A stretch of 64,000 nucleotides of DNA from Talaromyces rugulosus (taxonomy: Eukaryota; Ascomycota; Eurotiomycetes; Eurotiales; Trichocomaceae): positions 3,108,001-3,172,000 of the forward strand of contig NC_049564.1 in the NCBI RefSeq assembly GCF_013368755.1, read 5' to 3'. Below the pieces are notes generated by a model. That model did no database searches. It was not told the origin of the DNA and saw only the letters and a list, made by a program, of their open reading frames with translations. Both the position numbers and the translations under genes were made by a program. This document shows positions 55,493 to 64,000 of this stretch, piece after piece (position 1 is the stretch's first letter; every line of letters starts with the position of its first letter).

Positions 55493-57826
55493 TCAAACAT
55501 TGTCCCAGCGACCGGGGACCGCCATTCCTGAAATAGCCCCGTCTCGGAATAGCCATTCTGCCTCGCGGCAGTACCGAGCTTCTCGGCCGGAGTTTCCAAC
55601 TTCGCTGGCCCAGCACATGATGGCAGCGTCAACGACACAAGCGAGTACGTTTTCCATTGCACCCAGAACTCCCCAGCCGATAGCAGACGCTATCAGCCCG
55701 ATAACATAGGCATACAAACTTCCGCGAATGGAGCTGTTTCCAGCCACGTCGAGACTGCGGGCTGTGGTTACCCATCCGCCGAATCCGAGGGCCAACGACA
55801 TGGCGAACCGACAGGCATGCAATATCAATCTTGACAGTCGATATGGGAGCAACGCAGACTTGTCACCCGAGTCTCGGGAAATCGATGGCGGATAGAGCGT
55901 TGAAGTAGTAAACGACGAAAAGACGGTCAACTGGGTGAGGCCGCGAGCTGATTGGGCAAGCGGTTGAGAGTGGATGGCAGCATATGTCAATGACAGTGGG
56001 TTGACGAGAGCTGCCACAGGCGTAGGGATAAGTGAATAGGCGAATATCGCAATGATTGATGAAAGGCGTCGAGGTAGAACTATGATTGGTAGTCTGAGTA
56101 GCAAGGCGACAAGGGAGAATAAAGATATCGTGCCAAAAAGTGTTGTCACAGCGTGGGTGATTGCAGCTTTCACAACTTGAGAAGATGTCGGGTTCGGGAC
56201 TGTTAAGCGGTGGAAGTACCACTGGCTCACTGTCGCTGCTGTCACAGCTCGTTGAATACCAGCGATAACACCGAGAGACCAGAGATAAACAAGGACAAAG
56301 TAAATCCCCAGCCACCAGCTACCGGCGTTGATCACGAAATAGCCCGAGTCGATATGTCCGGCTAGGAAGACTCGGGTAAACATGATCATCCATAGCCAGG
56401 TCCACGAAATGGTGATGGCTAGAGTGACTAGGCCAAGAGCAAGAAGTGCTGGATTTGCAGCCAAGACTCGGCATGCGAACTCCAGGATGCTGATAGCCTT
56501 CCCAGTCGCGTGGCGGTTGCGAATAACAGCGTAAACCCAGAGATTCGACAGGATAAACGGTATAATAGAGCCCCATCGCATCATTTTGTCTTGGATGCTC
56601 TCACCTTTCCAAGAGCCACTAAAGCTCGAGATGAAGGGGTAAAGTGAAAAGGAATATAAAATCACCGGGACAACGATAATCATAGTATAGACAAGAAATC
56701 GAACATAAGCGCGTAATAGAGCAAGCCACAATAACGAGACCAAAACAGAAATGAGGGTATAGATGCCAAGCAAAAAGTAAGATTTGTGGATTGTGGTATA
56801 AATTGTATCGCCCAGCTTCCATTTGCTATCGGAAGGTACTGCCGTATGCAAGTATACTAGGAACGCCGTTGCGAATAGACCGATAAGCGACAACAGAAAA
56901 AGGTGCCCCCAGAAAACGTCGTGTGCTGGAGCCTCTGCCTCTGCCTGTGTTATAGAGGGGATGCTTGACGACCCTTGAGAGCTAGAGGGTCGTCGCGGTT
57001 GGAGCAGATGTTGTTTGTCATCTTGTGGTGCGAATGTCGATTGGTCTTCCATATAGTCACTGCTCGATAGCTCAGGCTGCCGGCGAAATTTCTGGACTGG
57101 AGCATCATTGCCAATAAAATTCGAAGCACTGTTGGTTGATTCGCCCAATGCCGTTCTCGTCGGATCATCAAGCCCGACGTCAACCATTTTTCCTTTGCCA
57201 GCAGAGCCCTCCTCGTCGGGCTCACTACGCTCGTCCCCTTCGTCCACGTTTGCTATGGATGGAATTCCCATAACACGAGATTTGGCGCCGATTGTATCAT
57301 CTCGCCATGAGCTTTTGATGCCATTTCCTGCAAAAGGACCAGAATATCGTCCGCCTTCAGGCTGAGAGTTCTGCGACCGCATGGCATCGTCGTCGTCGTC
57401 GAGCTCGGAAGACTCCTCCATGTGGCTATTGCTAAAATGTCGGCGTGACTTTTGCAAGGCATAGTAATCTGCAACCTCTCGCTCACGCTCGTGTTCGTCG
57501 TCTTCCTCTCGAAACTCATCGGTGGTGCTATAAAAGAGGGGCGCGGGTTGGGCGAATGATCTGGACGAAAAGGGGAAATTCGAAGTTTGCGAGGCAGCAG
57601 GATTGTAAGGGTTCTCGTTTCGGGTCAAGTACGCGCGTGCGACGTTGTACCTAGGAAAATTCGACTGTGGCCGTCCATGACGATCACCTCGCGTGCGATT
57701 ACCGTCAGGTTGCGAGGTGAGCCGCGACTGGGACTGGGCTAAAAATCGAGATGCATCTAATAAGAGGTCTTGTCAGTTTCATTCCCAGGCACACGAGACT
57801 TGCTATCACATACACTCCGAAAACAT
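55493..57826 (-). CDS. Choline transporter-like (CTL/SLC44, Pns1-related) membrane protein
   Basis: Exons 57826-57814 and 57756-55493 give 758 residues. The first coding exon has 13 nt (MFSE plus one base) and joins to YASRFLAQSQSRL. The first 250 residues are hydrophilic and acidic, with DDDDD. Then ten or so spans follow from DVFWGHLFLLSLIGLFATAF to LYAYVIGLIASAIGWGVLGA. The CTL family signature region (SQWYFHR, then the paired spans LFGTISLFSLVALLLRLPII) is present. Pns1 and its relatives sit in the plasma or vacuolar membrane; true choline transport in fungi is unproven. The gene is larger than yeast Pns1 because of the N-terminal extension. Confidence 0.85.
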
Positions 57827-58784
57827 GGTCCAGCCAAGAGGCCTGATAAGGACTACGGCTCTCCCTCTTTCACTCTCTCTCTCTCTGTCGCAAGTGTGGG
57901 GTTAAGAGCTTGCTGCTAGCTGTTGGGAGGGGAATGTAGAGGGGAAGAATATATAAAAGGAAAGAAGATAAAAGCGTAGAGGGGATGGGTGGGCCGAGGG
58001 CGTCTGGGTATAATTAGCCAGTCTCGTGGGGAAGCATTAGTGAGGTGAAGTCGGAGCGGTTTATCTCAGGCGGTAAGAAGCACCGGAGGATGACGCTCGT
58101 CATGTGGCTCTGTCACCCAAGACTAACGCGATAACCCGCCGCGATAAGCAGCTACTCGCTGTCGATCACCACCACAGAATATTATGGCGCAAGAGACTGG
58201 CACCTGCACGAGTAATGACAAACAGTATTGCTTGCTACAAGTCGCATGCTGCGCACGAGTTTGCCGGGGGGGTATATTCATAGCAGCGTGACCAGCTGGT
58301 TACCTAGTTGTCTTTGCAAGAAGGATGGGTGGGATGATGCATGACGCAACCAGGGGTCGTTTCAGAAGAGAAAGAAGCAAACGAAAATATTGTCATAAAT
58401 AGAAGCACTCTACTGAAACAGAATAAGAGCTAAACGTGTAGATACTGCTTAACTACTAGCTTGGTGGTGCGCATTTCCAATTCCCTGAGCACGGGACCAC
58501 GTGAGGGAAGGAGAACTGCGGCGAGCTCGCCGGCCTGGGAAGCATCCTCTGTCAGACTCAACCTTCCAACATTAATCTTGACGTGGCGGAAGGGAAACCC
58601 GAGTTCCCTCAGCAGAAGAGTGGCCGCTTCCGACCCAGTCAGCACAGGATAGGATAGGACAGGAAGGAATTACCTCAACTGCTCTCTCAGCAATGCACTG
58701 AGCGCATCCGTGGTCCAGCCGGCTATCTTGTTTGCGACTCGCACTTCCTTCCAACCCACGTCGACTGACCTGGTTCTCGTCTTC
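57827..58784. other. Divergent upstream region (CTL-like gene / Rab gene)
   Basis: CT-rich repeats at 57860-57890 lie in the CTL-gene leader. A short GGATA repeat is at 58646-58661. CACGTGA occurs at 58498. Antisense frames near the Rab start are discussed under findings. Confidence 0.5.
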
Positions 58785-59712
58785 ATGTCTCTGCCATGGG
58801 ATTACATAGCAAAGCTCGTCTGCATCGGTGATTCCGGGACAGGCAAATCCAGCGTGAGTCTTTAACTATCTACGTGGTCGTCGGATATACAATAGAAACT
58901 GATCACTCTTCTATCCGCAGCTCACGATTCGCCTGTGCGAAGGCCGCTTTTCTGCTACTCACGACGTCACCATCGGAGTCGAGTTTGGATCGCGCATCGT
59001 CCCCGTGGGCCCTCCAGCTTCCGACAGCTTGCACATTGCCCCGGATCCCTCGCCCTCCTCAGCGCCGCCCACTGCTGCTGGCTCGGTGCAAGACGATGCT
59101 GCGGTCAAGCAGCAGGAAAAGGAAGTGATGGGTCTGCCAAGTCCGCCGCGGAAATCACAAAAAAGCCAAACAGTAATACAAAAGAAAATGAAACTGTCGC
59201 TGTGGGACACCGCCGGCCAGGAAACGTACAAGTCAATCACGCGTTCCTACTTTCGAGGAGCCTCGGGTGCCCTGCTAGTATTCGACATTACGCGCCCATC
59301 CACATTTGCCTCGGTCACGCAGTGGCTGCAGGACTTGCGACAAATCGCCGACGACGGAATTGTCGTGGTACTCGTCGGAAACAAAAGCGATCTTGTCGCC
59401 GGTGATGATAGCTCCCCTAGAGTGACAAGACAAGAAGCCGAGGAATGGTGCCGGCTCAACAATGTGATGCGCTACATCGAAACCAGCGCCAAATCCGGCG
59501 ACGGTGTTGAGCAAGCCTTCCTCGAGGTCGCCGAGAGGATCTACCGCAACATCGAATCGGGAAAATACGATCTGAATGACCGGCGAAGCGGCGTCAAGGG
59601 ATACGGCGCCAATGGAAGCGTGAATGCGACAACGCCGAGGACCATCACGCTCGGTCTGAATGATGCGATGAACAGAGGTAGAAATGGTTGGAATGATACA
59701 GGATGCTGCTGA
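58785..59712 (+). CDS. Rab GTPase (Rab4/Ypt4-like) with a long interswitch insertion
   Basis: Exons 58785-58853 and 58921-59712 give 286 residues. Start MSLPWDYIAKLVCIGDSGTG resembles the Rab2/Rab4 group. Motifs: GDSGTGKSS (15-23), TIGVEFGSR (about 40-48), DTAGQE (about 119-124), NKSD (about 176) and TSAK; the C terminus is CC for double prenylation. In a usual Rab, DTAGQE comes near residue 60; here about 57 extra Pro/Ser/Gln/Lys-rich residues lie between the two switch regions, then MKLSLWDTAGQE resumes normally. The insertion has no splice sites that would remove it cleanly. Rab4-type proteins act in endosomal recycling; that role is inferred. Confidence 0.88.
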
Positions 59713-60139
59713 TTTTTTCCCCCAAATAAAACGGTAAAACAGCACGTTGTTTGGACCTTTCTTATGATACCCTCTGGTTCAAGAATTATAATTTATCTAA
59801 TTTTATATACTTATTATTTATCCGACATTGCTGAAAGAGCTATTCTTGTGTTGGTTATATATTAGTATAAAATATTTTATATTACGTCACGTTGACCGAT
59901 CCCAATATCAACACCACAAGTTGATTTCTATGAGTATAAATTATAGAATATTCGTTATACAAATTGCTTTCACGACTACGTATGTAACTATGCAACTTAG
60001 TGATAGAACAACATAACCGTGGGAATACCATGTCCGGAAAGTTTCCAGTAGCCAGGGATATTACAAGAGTAGCCAAATTTTGACAGCACGTCCCGGCATT
60101 ATTTCAGGATGGCCCTTGGCCATACCATACAGACGCAAA
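59713..60139. other. Intergenic, convergent 3' ends
   Basis: AT-rich spacer (TATATA, TTATTTAT) between the Rab and PMT2 genes. No gene is supported. Confidence 0.55.
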
Positions 60140-62591
60140 CTAGTTGGCAATACGCCAAGTGCTAAGCCAGTTCAAATGCGCCCATTGCTGGTTTGAGCCC
60201 TCCATGCCAAAGACGATGTCACGGAAAACAACAAACAGGGAGATTATGGCGCCGTAGAGCACTCCATACACGCCCCATTGAAGTGTCGGGTTAAGCTTCT
60301 GGGTAAGCCAGTCGGTGCAGAATCCAGCTGACAGGATAGCAAAGTAGAGCGCAGGGTAGTAGTGATGCACGTAAGTGACACGGGCCATGATAACGAATGG
60401 GAAATAATGCAGAACCCATCCGATCACTGGGTACAGACCAGAGTAGTGGATATGATCGATGTCCCTAGCGCTCAAGTCGTTGTAGCCCCGTTGCCATCGG
60501 ATCAAGTACCAGACAACAATTAGACCGATGCCGGCAAGACTTGCAGTGCTTCCCCAGTAAACCAACGGGTTTCCAAGGAGAAAGTACTTGACTATATTGT
60601 CATCCCAAGAACACATTCTCAAACCGACGTTCAAAATTGGCCACTGCCAGAACTTGGAGGCGAGATCGTCCTGCTTGTCAGGATCAGGGACAAGGGCGTT
60701 GTTTGATGTCATCATAGCAACATTCAAATGGATAAAGTCCTTTAAGAAGGGAGACTTGTAAGAGCCAGGATCGCCAGGTGGCACTAAAGCAGGAAAAATT
60801 AGCGACTGTTAAAACGTGAGCAAGACGGTAAATAGGAACCTTACATTTTTCATTCACATGAGATTCGACGTTCCAGTGGGTGTAGACATCCCGAGGCTTG
60901 TTCTCTTTAACGCAAGTTGTCTCGATTTGTTTGAATCCCCATTGAGGGAGGTTCACATTTCCAGCTCTTAGATAACATCTAAGGGCAGTGTGTCGTAAAC
61001 GGAACGCAGTCGTAAGAGTGCGGATTCTGCTCTTGTCCCAAGATGCGGCGTCGTTGAAGACCTCTACGGTCCAGTGATCCTTTTCGTCTCCGATAGTAGT
61101 GTTGCCGTAGCAGGAAACCTCATTATCAGCCTTGGTAACAGGCGCAGAGACAGAGTGAGAATGCAGGTTGCGTCCAGTCTGGGCATGGATAAGACGGATG
61201 ACATCTCCATCGCCGACAAAACTCAAAGGGTCTTCGGGGTTAAACTCAGGCTGGTCGCGATTCGGGTAGATGAACCAATCATTGTTGGCATCTTTGTGGT
61301 GGTAGCAGGTGACTTGTTGCTGATTCGAGCCTTCTGGGAAGGTTTGAATGTGAGAGTGTAGAAGACCGCCACCATAACCCATGTTTTTAAGGGTAATCCT
61401 GGAGCCTAGAGCCAATTCCAAAGGGCTGTCCCTGCCAACCTCAGTTCCTCTCAGATTCGCTTGAAACAGAGAGCTCATTTGAGCGTCACCTGGTCCACTG
61501 TTCTCCAGGATTACAAAGTGCAAGTAGAACGAGAACATATAGACCAAAATCGGGACAACGATGAGACAAACCACCCTCACAACGACATGATGAGCCAATT
61601 TCACCTTTTTTCTAGTAAGCGATTGCACATGTTAAAAGTAGTAGCCATGGGGTAGCTCACCTTGGACACCCTCAAATCACCAAACTTGTTCCAGAGATCT
61701 TCGGCAGTATAAAGTCCCACCAGAGCAGTGCAAAAGAGTCCCACAAGCTTGACACTACACACACAACCGATACTTATGCCTGTGAGTAGGAGCCATGCAT
61801 ACCACTCAAAGGAGAAACTTTGATTGCGTAGTCGATGGAACCGAGCCCAGCAAAGGGTAGTTGTAAAAGTGAAACAGAGGAGCATTGAGTCGAGCAGAAT
61901 GAACCTGGATATCGCAGCGTACGAGTTTTCGAACAACACCATCATTGTGATCAGCCAAACAGTTGGTCGACGGAAGTTCAATTGGCGGGCAGTGTAGTAG
62001 GCGAGGGGCACGCAAACGGCTCCAAAGAAAGCGTTGAATATCCGCATGAAGGCGTAATTGACTTCTGGCGGGTACTCCTCACCGGACTTGAATTCAAAGG
62101 ATCCATTGTAACCAGCGAGATAGCCGGACAGACCGACAAGCATTTTTCCAAGAGGTGGGTGAACATCGAAGTAGAACTCGCGCTTCAAATAGTGAGAGCC
62201 GAACTTTCCGAAACTAGTAAATCGCAAGCAATTAGAATCATCCACGGAAAGTGTGGAACATTGACATACTGAGCCTCGTCCCATGTAACAATGTTGGATA
62301 GGCCGATACGGTACATGCGAGTGAAGAAAGAAATGGCCGTGAAGATTATCGGGGCAAGGATCGGTTCCAAGTCGTCAACAAGGGAGGACTTTGGCTGCAA
62401 TAGCAAGTGTTGTCAGAACCCGAAGTAGTTGGAAAGAATACAAAAGAGCGTACCTTGAAAGCTTTCTTTGCTTCGACAGCGTCGACATTGTAGACATCGC
62501 CATCGTTCGTTCTAATTTCCGGGACATTTCGGCGGCGAAGATCTGTGTCTTGCTGGCGTCCAGAAGTGAAAGCGGCGTTTGTAGAAGCCAT
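60140..62591 (-). CDS. PMT2: Dolichyl-phosphate-mannose:protein O-mannosyltransferase, PMT2 type
   Basis: Five exons, 62591-62454, 62394-62270, 62213-61661, 61604-60845 and 60783-60140, give 739 residues, the usual PMT2 length. The catalytic acidic pair is in NIVTWDEAH at the first lumenal loop, followed by [21 protein letters not shown] long lumenal loop carries three MIR repeats (for example [32 protein letters not shown] and RHTALRCYL). Several membrane spans follow ([20 protein letters not shown]). The DVHPPLGK and HSHIQ lines fit PMT2 (Aspergillus PmtA) better than PMT1 or PMT4. It starts O-mannosylation of secretory proteins in the ER and normally pairs with a PMT1 partner. The exon 4 acceptor is the aaaaaag at 61605, not the nearer ctag, to keep frame. 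Confidence 0.92.
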
Positions 62592-63163
62592 GGCTGACGT
62601 TGCAGCTGGGCGGGTGCGTCCAGGCGTTGTTGAATGAGAATTGAGAATCGGACTGGGATTTCAAAGAAGAAGAAAAATCAATATGCGCTCCAGGTCTCTC
62701 AACGCATGACTAGCAGAGAAGCCAATTCGTCGAGTCAATGTTTGCGTTTTGATGTCGGAGAAAATATGGCGAGTTAGGGGTGGGCAGTCGTAAAGCGAAA
62801 GTGGAGGTATAGAATGGGGCTATTAAAGAATCTAAAGTAACACAACCGCGGGAATGACCCAGATGGCCATAGACCTGTGTGGGAAGGAAACGAAGCAAAA
62901 ACAAAATAAACGAAGTCGGTCGAGAGAGAGCGAGCAGGGCTGAGTTGAAGTCATTCAAACCTCCGAGTGCAAGCTGTCCACTCGGATCCACTAAGGTCTT
63001 GGCGCGGCCGCGCGGAGGGTCGAGACTTTGGGACAAAGCCGCCAAGTTCATTATTTGGGTTTCTATATTCCGAATTCATACCAAGAGTACAACATTCTTG
63101 TTGTCAAGGCCGGTTCATGTGCCTATGTAAGAGCGAGGAAATCACAAATTTTACTAACAACCA
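62592..63163. other. Intergenic: PMT2 promoter and APH-like gene 3' end
   Basis: 572 bp between two minus-strand genes. It contains the pyrimidine-rich (on the minus strand) PMT2 leader. No gene is supported. Confidence 0.5.
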
Positions 63164-64000
63164 TTATCTATGGCGGATCACCAGCTCTTTCAGCCCATCA
63201 TCATCCCGATACTTGGCCAAGGCCTTCTCTCTCCAAGCTTCCCAGTCCAGCTCCCCATCGACATCCAAAATCCTCCGGAGGCCTTGAAAAAGGCCCAGAA
63301 AGCCCTCCCAGTCAGCAAGGTCGTATCCGCAACAGAATTCAAACCGGTGCAGAACCCGGCCCTCCCTGACGATTTGCGCAAGTTCTCCTTGTCCCTTCTC
63401 TTCTAGTAACTGGGCAAAAACAAGCTCGTCCTCGCCCAGCTCGTTCTTTCCATCGTAGAAATCTCCGACAGGAAGAAGCATGATCGGAGAATTAAACGCC
63501 GCGGATTTTGTATCTGTATGGGCCCATTCCCAGTCCACGATGCCTGTGATGTTGTACTCGTCATCAACAAGAAGGTGATCTCCTTTATTATCGGCATGCC
63601 TTAAGTAGAACTGCCCATCGTTACGGCTGGGACAGAATGTGTTGTCCAAAAGCAAGTCGAGGAGAAATCGGTGTATCAAGTACGCGTCGATTGCCTGTGG
63701 AGTAAAACACTCCTCTCTCATAATCAGATCCAGCGTCAATTGGATGCTTGCGATGTAATATCCCCTGGAAGAAGTAAATGGACCCAGAGGCAACATTTGC
63801 GAGTCTCTGTAGTCTGTCAAAGACTCTCGCGCAAAAGACCCAATATGTCCGGTTCCCGGCTGATCCAAAGAACCCATTGAATCAAACGAAAACGCCTGTA
63901 GCTCAGAATAAATATCTGCAAGCTGACTCATGACTTTCCTTCTTTGCTCCGCAGACGGCATAGACCAACGAAGCGACTGGCCACTCATTTTCTCCATCAG
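63164..64000 (-). CDS. APH-fold phosphotransferase family protein, 5' part beyond the window
   Basis: The visible 277 or more codons are the C-terminal part of a fungal aminoglycoside-phosphotransferase/choline-kinase-like protein; the start lies beyond position 64000. The catalytic loop reads LRHADNKGDHLLVDDEYNIT, a variant of HxDxxxxN in which the usual Asn is His. The metal-binding Asp follows in GIVDWEWA. The C terminus is helical and ends LKELVIRHR. Such proteins are abundant in filamentous fungi and mostly unassigned; despite the family name there is no reason to expect antibiotic resistance. An intron may lie outside the window. Confidence 0.82.
   Translation of the reverse strand: MMEKMSGQSLRWSMPSAEQRRKVMSQLADIYSELQAFSFDSMGSLDQPGTGHIGSFARESLTDYRDSQMLPLGPFTSSRGYYIASIQLTLDLIMREECFTPQAIDAYLIHRFLLDLLLDNTFCPSRNDGQFYLRHADNKGDHLLVDDEYNITGIVDWEWAHTDTKSAAFNSPIMLLPVGDFYDGKNELGEDELVFAQLLEEKGQGELAQIVREGRVLHRFEFCCGYDLADWEGFLGLFQGLRRILDVDGELDWEAWREKALAKYRDDDGLKELVIRHR

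Noticed and set aside
63164..64000. Antibiotic-resistance kinase reading of the APH-like gene
   Set aside because: APH-fold proteins are common in fungal genomes with other or unknown substrates; nothing here points to resistance.

Overview
This window reads as nuclear DNA of a filamentous ascomycete (Pezizomycotina). The best fit is Eurotiomycetes (an Aspergillus/Penicillium/Talaromyces relative), but that placement is inference. The evidence is: almost all genes are cut by short introns of about 45-70 bp with GT-AG ends and CTAAC/CTGAC-like branch points; start codons often follow pyrimidine-rich leaders; and the proteins are eukaryotic housekeeping families in filamentous-fungal forms. I found no mobile element, no CRISPR array, no rRNA and no secondary-metabolite cluster. 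Gene models below were spliced by hand from reading-frame continuity, splice sites and family knowledge. Every multi-exon model listed closes in frame.

Layout. 0-6 kb: an ER membrane protein probably of the Pga1 family; RNA polymerase III subunit Rpc82; and, divergent from it, complex III core protein Qcr2. 6-13 kb (minus strand): a fungal transcription factor with an incomplete zinc cluster, the mitochondrial citrate/oxoglutarate carrier Yhm2, and citrate synthase CitA. 13.7-23 kb (plus): a Seb1/Nrd1-type termination factor, O-acetylhomoserine sulfhydrylase, a MARVEL membrane protein and an amino acid permease. 24-29.5 kb: a long-chain acyl-CoA synthetase ending in AKL, an interrupted tRNA-Ser-like locus, ER membrane complex subunit Emc7, and a WW-domain protein. 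29.9-41 kb (minus): a large intronless WD40 protein with a WDxR box and SUMO-binding-like motifs, the peroxisomal carrier PMP47, the Rab GTPase Ypt1, and an M1 aminopeptidase. 41-51 kb: TFIIH subunit Ssl1, a KPWE-motif (PEX39-type) protein, a Pumilio protein, and a Sly41-type transporter. 52-64 kb: an intronless nuclear protein of unknown function, a choline-transporter-like membrane protein, a Rab GTPase with a long insertion, protein O-mannosyltransferase of the PMT2 type, and the 3' part of an APH-fold phosphotransferase running off the right edge.

Themes. Two functional groups recur. One is peroxisome and acyl/citrate metabolism: CitA and the acyl-CoA synthetase both end in the PTS1 tripeptide AKL, PMP47 would supply peroxisomal ATP, the KPWE protein is implicated in PTS2 import, and Yhm2 sits next to CitA. 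The other is the early secretory pathway: the Pga1-like protein, Emc7, Ypt1, Sly41, PMT2 and a second Rab. Neither is an operon and chance linkage is possible. The most unusual items are the WD40 protein that looks like a SUMO-reading CRL4 adaptor, the tRNA-Ser-like locus broken by insertions, the transcription factor with half a zinc cluster, and the Rab with about 57 extra residues between its switch regions.
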